A stretch of 64,000 nt of DNA from Pseudomonas frederiksbergensis (GTDB taxonomy: Bacteria; Pseudomonadota; Gammaproteobacteria; Pseudomonadales; Pseudomonadaceae), in the NCBI RefSeq assembly GCF_035751725.1, contig NZ_CP142104.1:5518001-5582000 (forward strand), written 5' to 3'. Position numbers and translations under genes: made by a program. Under the pieces are notes generated by a model. That model was given only the letters and a program-made list of their open reading frames with translations, made no database searches and had not been told where the DNA came from. This document shows, one piece after another, positions 47,805 to 57,200 of the stretch. How positions within the stretch are numbered: position 1 is the stretch's first letter; each line of letters opens with the position of its first letter.

Positions 47805-48421
47805 GCGACCTGCTCCATTGAAGATTGCCAAGGATCGCTCACCAGGCGGGCCTGGATTTCGTTCTTGAGCAAGACCCGCCGCGACGAACCCGCCCACTCG
47901 CGCAAGGCGACGGCGCCGCAAGGGGTTTGCAACTGCATGTCCACGGCGCAGACCGAGGCATCCAGCAGCGCCAGCAGTTCCTTGGCCTGGAGACGATTCA
48001 GACGACGCGGCGTACGCAGGATCAAATCCAGGTCACTGCGTTCATGCAACGCCTCGATGCCGGTGGCAAGCTCGAACCCGGCGCTGCCGCCGATGCCCCA
48101 GGCCCAACCGCTGGCATCGAGCAGCGGCCGCAGCCGGGCCAGCGCGTGCAAGGCCGGCAGGTCGCGACGGGATTCGACATGGCAAAGGTCTTCCGGGCGC
48201 ACCCGGCGCTTGATCGCAGCTACTGGCATCGACGAGGCGTAACGCTGCTCCCGGGATCGACCACGCAAGCCCACCGCGATGTGACCAGGCGAGGCCAGCG
48301 CACGACGCACCACCATCGGTTGCCCGAGGTCGAGGGACTCGACAGCCCAGCCCGGCGCATCCGCAGGCAACTGCAAGGCAGTCATTCCCCAGAGCAGGTC
48401 ATGGGCCAGGAACGTGCTCAC
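47801..48421 (-). CDS. mdcG: Phosphoribosyl-dephospho-CoA transferase (MdcG)
   Basis: 206 residues. It attaches the triphosphoribosyl-dephospho-CoA made by MdcB to serine of MdcC. WGIGGSAGFELATGIEALHERSDLDLIL resembles a nucleotidyltransferase active site (GGS with paired Asp residues in SDLDL). The start is a GTG at 48421 overlapping the mdcE stop; the same GTGA overlap occurs at its own end with mdcH, so all three are translationally coupled. Confidence 0.9.
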   Translation of the reverse strand: MSTFLAHDLLWGMTALQLPADAPGWAVESLDLGQPMVVRRALASPGHIAVGLRGRSREQRYASSMPVAAIKRRVRPEDLCHVESRRDLPALHALARLRPLLDASGWAWGIGGSAGFELATGIEALHERSDLDLILRTPRRLNRLQAKELLALLDASVCAVDMQLQTPCGAVALREWAGSSRRVLLKNEIQARLVSDPWQSSMEQVA

Positions 48422-49221
48422 CACTGCGCCCTCAGCAATTGGCGAACATGGCTGGAAGCTGCGCGATTGGCGGCCCCCAAACGTCCGCTGAGATCCCGAG
48501 GCGCACCGGCCGCCTCGTTGATCGCTTGTTGCAGGCAATCAATCACCCGGCCCAGATCCGCCACCGTCGGTTGCTCGATCTGTTCCACCGACAAGGTTTC
48601 CCAGAGCAAACCGAGGCTGGCGTAGCTGTCGATGTCATAGGCCATCGGCGGCACGCTGGCGGCCAGGGCTTCAAGCTCTTCGACGCTGCGCAGGGTGACC
48701 CGCGCCGCCGAAGCCTTGCCCATGGCATGGACCATCACACCCGGGTCGCGCAGGGCGATCAAGCGGTTGGCCTGGTAGCCGTGGGCCAGGAACGCACCGG
48801 ACATGGCCTTGCCCACCAGCAAACCAATCACCGGATGCCCGGCCAATCGGGCGCGGGCATAACTGTCCGCCGCGCCGGCCAAGGCCTGATGAATGCCCAA
48901 GGCTTCTTCGCGCCGGCCATAGGCCTGGCTGGGCACATCGACGATGGCGATCAGCGCACGTTTGCGCGGCGCATTGCGGTCGGCTTCGATGGCATCGTCA
49001 ACAGCCTTGGCCAGGCCCCAGCCTTCGAGCAAGCCGACTTCGCCGTTGCGCGCCCGAGGGAAACGGTTGACGGGATCAGCCACCACGGCGAGCAGGCGCG
49101 CGGTTTGGTCGCCCAGTTGGACGTCAGCAGCTTTCAGCGAAGCAGGCAGACCGGCCAAAGGTTCGGCGCCGCCGCTCAGGGCCTCGAACCAGCGCAGGCC
49201 TCTCAATGAGTACGAAGTCAT
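48418..49221 (-). CDS. mdcE: Malonate decarboxylase gamma subunit (MdcE)
   Basis: 267 residues. A carboxyltransferase-like crotonase fold: IAIVDVPSQAYGRREEALGIHQALAGAADSYARARLAGHPVIGLLVGKAMSGAFLAHGYQANRLIAL. With MdcD it decarboxylates malonyl bound to MdcC. Its ATG overlaps the mdcD stop (ATGA). Confidence 0.92.
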   Translation of the reverse strand: MTSYSLRGLRWFEALSGGAEPLAGLPASLKAADVQLGDQTARLLAVVADPVNRFPRARNGEVGLLEGWGLAKAVDDAIEADRNAPRKRALIAIVDVPSQAYGRREEALGIHQALAGAADSYARARLAGHPVIGLLVGKAMSGAFLAHGYQANRLIALRDPGVMVHAMGKASAARVTLRSVEELEALAASVPPMAYDIDSYASLGLLWETLSVEQIEQPTVADLGRVIDCLQQAINEAAGAPRDLSGRLGAANRAASSHVRQLLRAQW

Positions 49222-50069
49222 GGGCGTTCTCCCTGATACAGCTGGCGAACCGCTGCCGGTTCGATTTGCACGTCAGTGTCCAAGCGAGCCAGGCGTTGCA
49301 GGAACAGTTCGGCCTGGCCGCTGCGGTGTTCGTTGGGCACACCTAGATGCAACAGTTCGCCGACTTGTCGGCGGATCTGCTCGACGTCATCGGCGACGTA
49401 GCGGTCCACCAGCCCGGTCGCGTAGCGCTGCGCGCCACCGGTCAGGCTCCAGATGAATGGCCGGTCGCGGGAGTCGTATTCGTCGAGGCCGGCTTCCTGC
49501 TCGATCACTTGCGGACCGTTCAGGCCCAGCCGCGCTTCCTGGGTCACCAGCAGGTAACTGCACAACCCGGCGGCGATGGACATGCCACCAAAACATCCGA
49601 CGCTACCAGCGACTACACCAACCACCGGCTGGTACTGACGCAAATCGACAATCGCCGAGTGAATCTCGGCAATCGCCGCGAGGCCGAGGTTGGCCTCTTG
49701 CAACCGCACGCCGCCGGTTTCCAGCAGCAACACAGCGCGGGTCGGAATCCCTTTGCGGTTGTCCTCGGCGGCCAGCTCCAATGCTCCGGCGATTTTTGCC
49801 CCGCCGACTTCACCGAGGCTTCCGCCCTGGAACGCGCCTTCGATGGCAGCCACGACAACCGGCAATCCGTCGAGGTTGCCCTTGGCGATCACCACGCCGT
49901 CATCGCTCTGTGGCACCACGCCCTGGCGCAACAGCCACGGCGACATGACCCGCTGGAACGGGTCGAGCAATTCGCGGAACGTTCCGTCGTCGAGCAAGGC
50001 CTTGGCCCGTTGCCGGGCACCGAGTTCGACGAAGCTGTGCTTGTTGAGCAGCGCTGCGCTGTCAGTCAT
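49218..50069 (-). CDS. mdcD: Malonate decarboxylase beta subunit (MdcD)
   Basis: 283 residues. The carboxyltransferase fold includes GLPVVVAAIEGAFQGGSLGEVGGAKIAGALELA and GVVAGSVGCFGGMSIAAGLCSYLLVTQEARLGLNGPQVI, whose Gly-rich loops form oxyanion holes. It pairs with MdcE as the malonyl-S-ACP decarboxylase. The ATG at 50069 lies inside the end of mdcC (8-base overlap). Confidence 0.93.
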   Translation of the reverse strand: MTDSAALLNKHSFVELGARQRAKALLDDGTFRELLDPFQRVMSPWLLRQGVVPQSDDGVVIAKGNLDGLPVVVAAIEGAFQGGSLGEVGGAKIAGALELAAEDNRKGIPTRAVLLLETGGVRLQEANLGLAAIAEIHSAIVDLRQYQPVVGVVAGSVGCFGGMSIAAGLCSYLLVTQEARLGLNGPQVIEQEAGLDEYDSRDRPFIWSLTGGAQRYATGLVDRYVADDVEQIRRQVGELLHLGVPNEHRSGQAELFLQRLARLDTDVQIEPAAVRQLYQGERP

Positions 50070-50361
50070 GGCCGATCTCCTCGAAACCTTGTTCCAGGCG
50101 CAGACGCACCACGCCGGGGGTGGCGCCGAAATCATGGATGTCGATACTCATCGCCGGGGGCGTCTGGCCGTCGAACATGCGGGTGAACAAATGCTGCCAG
50201 CGTTGTTCGCTGCCGTTGACCGAGGTCTGCACCTGGATGGTCAATTTGCCCGCCAGACCGGGTTCGATCAGCACTTCCAGGTCGCCCGAGCCGACGCAGC
50301 CCACCAGCGCCCGGCCCCGTGGCGGCTGCCCGGCAGGGAATTCAAAGGATAAGGTTTCCAT
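50062..50361 (-). CDS. mdcC: Malonate decarboxylase acyl carrier protein (MdcC)
   Basis: 99 residues. This delta subunit carries the acetyl/malonyl thioester on a phosphoribosyl-dephospho-CoA group. The attachment serine is S25 in VGSGDLEVL, the same position reported for Klebsiella. GGAG seven bases before the ATG at 50361 decides the start over a GTG two codons earlier. The ATG shares one base with the mdcB stop. Confidence 0.92.
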   Translation of the reverse strand: METLSFEFPAGQPPRGRALVGCVGSGDLEVLIEPGLAGKLTIQVQTSVNGSEQRWQHLFTRMFDGQTPPAMSIDIHDFGATPGVVRLRLEQGFEEIGHD

Positions 50362-51236
50362 CAGCACACTCCAGGGAAGAGGCCATCGCCGCGTTCGATG
50401 CGATCGAGGAACAGGCAGGCGGCGAGCAAGTCGGCAGCGCCGCCGGGCGAGGCGTTCAAGGCAATCAATTGTTGGTCCAGCGCATGCAACTGGCGGCGAC
50501 CGCCGAGGCTCGCGCTGCCGCCGGCGTCGAGCACCGCTCTGGCGCCGTGCTGCATGGCGTGTAAACCGGCTTCGCCAGCGCGGTAGAGCACGCAGGTGTC
50601 GGCCAGGTTGGTCATGATCGCCAGCAAGGCATCAAGCCGGGCGTTCTGTTCGCCCGCACCCGCCGCCCGACTGCGCTTGAGTTGCGGCAGGCCCAGGCCG
50701 GTCACCGCCGGAAACGCCAGTTGCGCTTCTTCACGGGCACCGCGCACGCCGTAGCGTTGGGCGACCTGGGCGCCATGACTCAGGGGTTGCGGTGCATAGC
50801 GGTCGTTGAGCAAGGCCAGGCGAGCAGCGCGTAGAGTGACGGCGCCCGCGGCGTTGGCTTCAGGTTCCAGCGCCGCCGCAGCGACGAGCAAGCCCAAGGC
50901 CCAGATCGCGCCACGGTGGGTGTTCACGCCACCCGTGGTCACCAGCATGGCGGCTTCGCCTTCACGACCGATGCGGCCGAGGGCTTCGCGCAGCGGCAGG
51001 CCGATCTCGCCACAGTCGAGGGCGGCCTCGGCCATTTCCTTGAAGGCCGGCCACAGCGACAACGCCGAAGCGTGCATCAGGCCCAGGTGCAAATCGGTAT
51101 GGGCGCCGCTGCCGCGCCGGTCCACCAGCGCCGGTTTGGGCGAGAGGTCGGCCTCGTCGATCAACGCATCCACCGCCAGGTCGGCCAGGCGCTCAGCGAG
51201 AGGTATCGGCTTGGGTTGCAGATTTAGGGCGCGCAT
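50361..51236 (-). CDS. mdcB: Triphosphoribosyl-dephospho-CoA synthase (MdcB)
   Basis: 291 residues. It makes the prosthetic group precursor from ATP and dephospho-Co[24 protein letters not shown] and [18 protein letters not shown] are the CitG/MdcB family motifs. Its ATG directly abuts the mdcA stop (TAAATG). Confidence 0.92.
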   Translation of the reverse strand: MRALNLQPKPIPLAERLADLAVDALIDEADLSPKPALVDRRGSGAHTDLHLGLMHASALSLWPAFKEMAEAALDCGEIGLPLREALGRIGREGEAAMLVTTGGVNTHRGAIWALGLLVAAAALEPEANAAGAVTLRAARLALLNDRYAPQPLSHGAQVAQRYGVRGAREEAQLAFPAVTGLGLPQLKRSRAAGAGEQNARLDALLAIMTNLADTCVLYRAGEAGLHAMQHGARAVLDAGGSASLGGRRQLHALDQQLIALNASPGGAADLLAACLFLDRIERGDGLFPGVC

Positions 51237-52907
51237 TTACCAGCTCCTGAACTTGGCGGGCGGGTTGTAGAGGCCACCGGACCACTCCACCAGATCGGCC
51301 ACGCTCTTGGCCGCGAGCAACTCGCGGGTGGCGTCGGTGCGGCGGATACCAAGGTCTTCCGGCAAGGCGATCAGCCCTTCGCGGCGCATGCGCGCGGTTT
51401 CCTTCGGGTCGTGGCGCAAGCCGATGGCAGTGACCCCGGCCACGGCGGCGATCATCGCCTGGCGCTCTTCCAGCGAGCGGGCCTTGTACAGGTAGGCGAT
51501 GCCTTCTTCGGTCAGCAAATGGGTAACGTCGTCGCCGTAGATCATGATCGGCGCCAGGGGCATGCCGGCTTTCTTCGCCACCTCCACGGCGTCGAGGGTG
51601 TCGACGAAGGTCGGTTTGCCGCCCTCCTGGAATGTCTCGACCATCTGCACCACGAGCTTCTTGCCGCGTTCGAGCAACGGCGCCTCGCCATCGCCGTGGC
51701 GCATGTCGAGCCAGGCCGGCGTGCCGTGACGACGACCGCGCGGGTCGTGGCCCATGTTCGGTGCACCACCGAAGCCCGCGAGTCGGCCACGGGTCACGGT
51801 GGAGGAATGACCGTCGCCGTCCACTTGCAGGGTGGCGCCGATGAACAGGTCCACCGCGTACTGCCCGGCCAGTTGGCAGACCATGCGGTTGGAGCGCAGC
51901 GAGCCGTCGTGGCCGGTGAAGAACACATCCGGCCGGGCGGCGATGTAGTTTTCCATGCCGAGCTCGGTGCCAAAGCAATGCACGCTTTCGACCCAGCCGC
52001 TTTCGATGGCGGGGATCAAGGTCGGGTGCGGATTGAGGGTCCAGTTGCGGCAGATCTTGCCCTTCAGGCCGAGGGATTCGCCGTAGGTGGGCAGGATCAA
52101 TTCGATGGCGGCGGTGTTGAAACCGATGCCGTGATTGAGAGACTGGACGTTGTGTTTTTCGTAGATCCCGCGGATCGCCATCATCGCCATCAGCACATGC
52201 ACAGGCTTGATGTGGCGCGGGTCGCGGGTGAACAGCGGCTCGATGTAGAACGGCTTGTCGGCCACCACCACGAAATCGACCCAGGACGCCGGAATGTCCA
52301 CGCGGGGCAGGTCGCTGACGTCGTCCACCAACTGGTTGACCTGGACGATGACGATGCCGTCGCTGAAGGCCGCCGGCTCGATCAGCGCCGGCGTGTCTTC
52401 GGTGCTGGGGCCGGTGTAGATATTGCCGGCGCGGTCGGCCATGAAACCGGCCGAAAGCACCACATTGGGAATCAGGTCCACCACCAACCGGGCATAGAGT
52501 TCGATGTAGGTATGGATCGCGCCGATTTCCAGCAGACCGTCTTCGAGCAACTGGCTGATGCGCAGGCTCTGGGTGCCGGCAAAGGAAAAATCGAGCTTGC
52601 GGGCGATGCCGCGTTCGAATAAGTCCAGGTGCTCGGAACGACCAACGCTGGGCATGATCATGTGCAAGTCATGCAGCTTGCCCGGGTCGGCCTTGGCCAA
52701 GGAGCGCGAAAGGAAATCCGCCTGTTTCTGGTTATTGCCCTCCAGCACCACACGGTCGCCGGGCAGGATCAACGCCTCCAGCGCCGCGACGATCTTGTCG
52801 GTGGGCAACACCACACCATCGGCCAGCCCCTTCACCAGCCCGAGCCGCCGCTGCTTTTCGCTGCGCCGCCGCGTCCAGCGCGAGTCGGGGGATATTGTTG
52901 TTGTCAT
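51237..52907 (-). CDS. mdcA: Malonate decarboxylase alpha subunit (MdcA)
   Basis: 556 residues. This acetyl-S-ACP:malonate transferase exchanges acetyl for malonyl on MdcC. It has the CoA-transferase fold with LILPGDRVVLEGNNQKQADFLSR and the Glu-containing GTELGMENYIAARPDVFFTGHDGSLRSNRM. It is the first gene of the operon, so the promoter should lie in 52908-53159. GGAG five bases before the ATG at 52907 decides the start. I could not identify an MdcR site in the upstream DNA with confidence. Confidence 0.94.
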   Translation of the reverse strand: MTTTISPDSRWTRRRSEKQRRLGLVKGLADGVVLPTDKIVAALEALILPGDRVVLEGNNQKQADFLSRSLAKADPGKLHDLHMIMPSVGRSEHLDLFERGIARKLDFSFAGTQSLRISQLLEDGLLEIGAIHTYIELYARLVVDLIPNVVLSAGFMADRAGNIYTGPSTEDTPALIEPAAFSDGIVIVQVNQLVDDVSDLPRVDIPASWVDFVVVADKPFYIEPLFTRDPRHIKPVHVLMAMMAIRGIYEKHNVQSLNHGIGFNTAAIELILPTYGESLGLKGKICRNWTLNPHPTLIPAIESGWVESVHCFGTELGMENYIAARPDVFFTGHDGSLRSNRMVCQLAGQYAVDLFIGATLQVDGDGHSSTVTRGRLAGFGGAPNMGHDPRGRRHGTPAWLDMRHGDGEAPLLERGKKLVVQMVETFQEGGKPTFVDTLDAVEVAKKAGMPLAPIMIYGDDVTHLLTEEGIAYLYKARSLEERQAMIAAVAGVTAIGLRHDPKETARMRREGLIALPEDLGIRRTDATRELLAAKSVADLVEWSGGLYNPPAKFRSW

Positions 52908-53159
52908 GACCACTCCACGGGTTCGCTGTCGTGGGGCTTACCTTAGGCGTGTTGCGGCGAGGGCATCAATCACGCCCGATGGCGGATCGTTACGGTGGGA
53001 GTAATTGTTTATGCTGGGCTTTGGGTCCCCTGGTCCGATAGAGACGTCGACCTGTCAACCTTGACAGTAGGCGAACAGTTTTTTTCAGCGCCCAATCTCG
53101 ATTGCGGCAACTCGATATTGTTCCGATCCCTGCTCAAAAACGCCGCTTAGGAGAACAGC

Positions 53160-53684
53160 ATGCCCTTCTATGAAGACGTCACCGATTTCAAAAATGGACA
53201 GCGGAACGGGTGGGAGAACGGCCCTGACTTACCCGATGGGACAATCGAACTCGAGAAAGGAAATTACTTTTGGAGAGGTAATCTGGAAGTTTCTTCCCAG
53301 GCATGGCCAATGATCCAACCTTCTCTTATGAAAACGTTTGATTTATCAGTTGAAGAGCGAAATAAGTACTACGACATAATATTTCACTACCGTATCCAGG
53401 AACGCCAAGCGGGCGAAGCGGGCGAAATAACCATCGCTATGTGCCCTGGAAATGTCCATTTTGAGGAGATTGTCGCTTGGATAGACAATGAAACTGAAAT
53501 TAACCAATGGATAAAGGTGGTGGTGAAGCCAGCACGCTGGTTCGGCCCTTCACCGGTTCTTTGGATCGGCACACTAGGCTCGAGGCCCGACGATCGCCAC
53601 CGAAAAATTGATATTGATAATATTACGATTCGGAACGTTCATCACCGTTCAATTGAGTTCCTTCGTTTAATCAGTTTGCGCTGA
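53160..53684 (+). CDS. Orphan protein, possible jelly-roll carbohydrate-binding-like fold
   Basis: 174 residues, no signal peptide. The start DFKNGQRNGWENGPDLPDGT and the end RKIDIDNITIRNV resemble the first and last strands of galactose-binding-type beta sandwiches (F-x-x-G-x-x-x-GW ... DNI-x-I). Aromatic content is high (NYFWRGNLEV, WPMIQPS, RWFGPSPVLWIG). Base composition is visibly more AT-rich than its neighbours, suggesting recent transfer. AGGAG lies seven bases before the ATG. No enzyme motif is seen, and I do not recognise the family. Confidence 0.6.
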   Translation: MPFYEDVTDFKNGQRNGWENGPDLPDGTIELEKGNYFWRGNLEVSSQAWPMIQPSLMKTFDLSVEERNKYYDIIFHYRIQERQAGEAGEITIAMCPGNVHFEEIVAWIDNETEINQWIKVVVKPARWFGPSPVLWIGTLGSRPDDRHRKIDIDNITIRNVHHRSIEFLRLISLR

Positions 53685-53714
53685 AAACTTTACTGAACAT
53701 CTTTTCTTGATTTA

Positions 53715-53744
53715 GTTGATCGTACCGACTCAGGTACGATCAAC
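53715..53744. terminator. Perfect 12-bp hairpin between convergent genes
   Basis: GTTGATCGTACC and GGTACGATCAAC flank GACTCA. It has no T-run on either side, so it is either a weak bidirectional terminator or a protein-binding dyad. Confidence 0.5.
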
Positions 53745-53774
53745 CCGTCTGAACTCGTTTTAGTCCATGAGTTG

Positions 53775-54230
53775 CTAAGTCAACCCCGCCGCCACCACCA
53801 ACTCCTCCAACGCCAACAGATCCGGCACTTTCGCCACATGCTCCCCCACCTGCACCGCCGCTTGCTCCAACCCGCACAGTGGCACGTCGACGTAGCTCAG
53901 CTGGCTGTCGAGCTTGCAGGAGCGTGGAATGCCTTGCACCAGCAGGGCCATGAAGCGCAGTTCCGGTCGCCCGCCCAAGGCGTTGAGCACGACGATGCGG
54001 GCGCGCTCGCCGACTGCGGTTTTCTGGCCGCAGGCCGACTCGAAGCTCAACAGCGGAATTTGTCGCTCGCGCCAGCTCACCCAGCCCAAGAACCACGGCG
54101 GAGTGTCCATGTCGAACGCGCTGCTTTGGTAGTCGATCAGCTCCGCCACCGCCACGTTGGGCAGAATCAAATGCCGGTCGGCCAAGGGCAGCAACAGCCC
54201 CGTGAGATGGCTGGCGCGAAATTCATCCAT
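53775..54230 (-). CDS. chpC: ChpC-type CheW-like adaptor
   Basis: 151 residues. A CheW fold: LLLPLADRHLILPNVAVAELIDY, WFLGWVSWRERQIPLLSFE and RIVVLNALGGRPELRFMALLVQGIPRS. It likely links an extra receptor to the ChpA kinase. Its ATG overlaps the end of chpA by eight bases, so it is in the operon. In P. aeruginosa chpB lies between these genes; it is missing here. Confidence 0.85.
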   Translation of the reverse strand: MDEFRASHLTGLLLPLADRHLILPNVAVAELIDYQSSAFDMDTPPWFLGWVSWRERQIPLLSFESACGQKTAVGERARIVVLNALGGRPELRFMALLVQGIPRSCKLDSQLSYVDVPLCGLEQAAVQVGEHVAKVPDLLALEELVVAAGLT

Positions 54231-57200
54231 GTTTTTTGCTCCAGTACGCGATGCTGTCGAGCAGCACCGATTCCTGGTACGGCTTGCCCAGGTAGTCGTT
54301 GACGCCGATGGCCATGGCGCGGTCGCGGTGTTTCTGGCCGGTGCGGGAGGTGATCATGATGATCGGCAGGTGCGCCAGGCGCGGGTCGTTGCGCACGTGG
54401 GTCGCCACTTCGAAGCCATCCATGCGCGGCATCTCGATGTCCAGCAACATCAGGTCCGGCGTGTGTTCGCTCAACAAGGCGATGGCATCCACGCCGTCCT
54501 TGGCGGTGAGGACGTGCATGCCATGACGCTCCAGCAGACGACTGGTGACCTTGCGCACCGTTACCGAGTCGTCCACCACCAGTACCAGCAATGGCCGTTG
54601 CGGTTCGCCCTCGCCTTCAGTCGACACCTGGCGGCGCGGGACCTGGTGGGGCAAGGCGCGGATCGGTGCGAGCAGGTCGAGAATCAACACCACCCGGCCG
54701 TCCCCCAGGATCGTCGCCCCGGACAGGCCTTGCACCGCCGAGAACTGCGGGCCAAGGCTCTTGACCACGATCTCGCGAGTGCCGGTGGTGGCGTCGACTT
54801 GCACCGCGACATGCCGTTCGTTGCACTGCACCAGCAGCACTGGCAAAGGCTGGCTCTGCCCCAGCAATTTCGGCCGGGTGCCGGTTTTCAGCAGCTCGCC
54901 CAGGTAACACAGCTCGTAGCGTTGCCCGGCGTAGGTGTAGGTCGGCGGATCGAGCTGGTAATAGCCGTCCAGTTCGGCGGGCAATACCCGGACGATGCTC
55001 TCGATGGTGTTCAATGGAATCGCATACTGGTCTTCATGGCACTGGACCATCAGCGCGCGGTTGACCGACACCGTGAACGGCAGGCGAATGCGGAAGTGCA
55101 CGCCCTGCCCCGGCGTCGAGTCGATGGACATGCTGCCCCCCAACTGCCGCACCTCTTCGTGGACCACGTCCATGCCGACGCCGCGCCCGGAAATCTGAGT
55201 GATCTTCTCAGCCGTGGAAAAGCCTGGCTGGAGAATGAATTGCAGTACGTCACGGTCGCTGATGTCGCTGTCGGGTGTCAGCAAGCCACGCTTGATCGCC
55301 TTGCGCCGAACCGCGTCCAGCGGCACCCCGGCGCCGTCGTCGCGGATGTCGAAGATGATGTCGCCTCCCTCGCGGGACAAGTCGAGGCTGATCCGCCCCT
55401 TGGCCGGTTTTCCGGCGGCGATACGCACGTCGGCAGCCTCCAGGCCGTGGTCCACGGCGTTGCGCAGCATGTGTTCCAGAGGCGCAGCCATGCGTTCGAG
55501 CACGTTGCGATCCATCTCGCCCTCGGCATTGCCGACCACGAACTCCACATCCTTGCCCAGCTCTTGGGCGACTTGCCGGACGATGCGCTTGAGCCGCGGC
55601 AGCATGCGTTCGAACGGCACCATGCGCGTACGCATCAGGCCTTCCTGGAGTTCGGTATTGATGCGCCCCTGCTGCTGCAGCAGGTTTTCCGCGTCGTGGT
55701 TGCTGCGGTCGAGGGTTTCCTTGAGGTCGAGCAAGTCCGAGGCGGACTCGAACAGCGCCCGGGACAATTGCTGCAGTTGGGAGTGGCGGTCCATCTCCAG
55801 GGGATCGAACTCTTCGTAGCCCAGCCGCTCGGCCTCCACTTGCTGGCGGCTGAGAATCCGCCCCTGGGTTTCGGTGTCGAGGCGGCGTAGTTGGTCGCGC
55901 ATGCGCTCGATGGTGGTTTCCATCTCGCCCAGGGCAATGCGCGCGTCATTGACCTGTTGTTCGATACGGCCCCGGAAGATCGACGTTTCGCCAGCGAGGT
56001 TGACCAGGTCGTCGAGCAATTCGGCGGAGACCTTGACCGTGTCCGCGCCGTCGCCCGATACCGAGGGCTCGGGTCGCGCCGGCAGGGACGCCGGCGCCTG
56101 GACCGAAGCTGGCTCCGGTGCTGCAACAGGTTCAGGCGCGTCGCGCTCCTGCGGATGGCTCACCGCCTGGATCCGCGCAATCAATCGATCGCCCGGCGGG
56201 CACGGCTGACCGGCGCGGACCGCATCGAGCATCTGCGCCAGTCGGTCGTGACTGCTTTGCAGCAGGACAAATAGCTCGGGGCTCGGTTGCAGCAGGCCCG
56301 CCGACAGGCCTTCATAAAGATTCTCGAGCTCATGGGCGAGATCGCCGATGGGGGAAATTTCCACCATCCGCGCGCCGCCCTTGAGGGTGTGCAGATCTCT
56401 CAGCAAGGTCTCCACGGCCTGGCGATTGGCCGGGTCTTCCTGCCAGCGCAGCAACGCTGCGCCGGAGCTGTCGAGGATGTCGAAACCTTCCTCGAGAAAG
56501 ATCTCCAGCAACTCGGGGTCGTGCCCCGAGGCATCGCCCGTCGCAGTCGGTGTCTCGATGGCATTCGGCCGGTCCTGGCGGAACCGGTGAATGGCGTCGA
56601 TCAGCGCAACGGGATCACCCAACGGCTGGCCTTGTTGCAGTTGCCCGAGCAACAGATCCAGGCGCTCGTGGCTGCTTTCGAGCAGTTGCGCCAGTTCCTC
56701 GCTGTAGCTGTAGCGGCGGTCCACCAGCCCCTCATAAAGGTTTTCCAACTCTTGGGCCAAGTCACTGACCGGTCGGATGCCCGCCATGCGCGCGCCACCC
56801 TTGAGCGTATGCAAATCACGCTGCAGCGATGACAGCGGCGCGCCGTTGTCCGGATCGGCGAGCCAGCGCTGCAAGGCCTGGGCGGCGCTTTCCAGGATGT
56901 CCTGCGCCTCTTCGAGAAAGATCGAAGCGATGTCATCGTCGACCGAGGTATCGGTGGTTGCGCCGTGTTCCATTTCGGCGGTCGCCTGGCTCAGCTCGCG
57001 GATGCTCAGGGTGCGGCTGCCGTCGCTGCGGATCAGCCCCGTAGCGGCTGGGTCGAGGCTGTCCTCAAGCAGTTTGCGAAGGGCCTGCACCCGCTCGGGC
57101 CGCGAATGCACATGCTGGCCGGCCGCCAACTCGTCGAGCATGTCGATCAACGCTTCGTGGGCGCGCTGAGCCTCCTGGAAAAAGGCGTCGCTGACCGCCA

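Noticed and set aside
52908..53159. MdcR binding site and mdcA promoter
   Set aside because: They must lie here, but no T-N11-A dyad or -35/-10 pair stood out enough to give positions.
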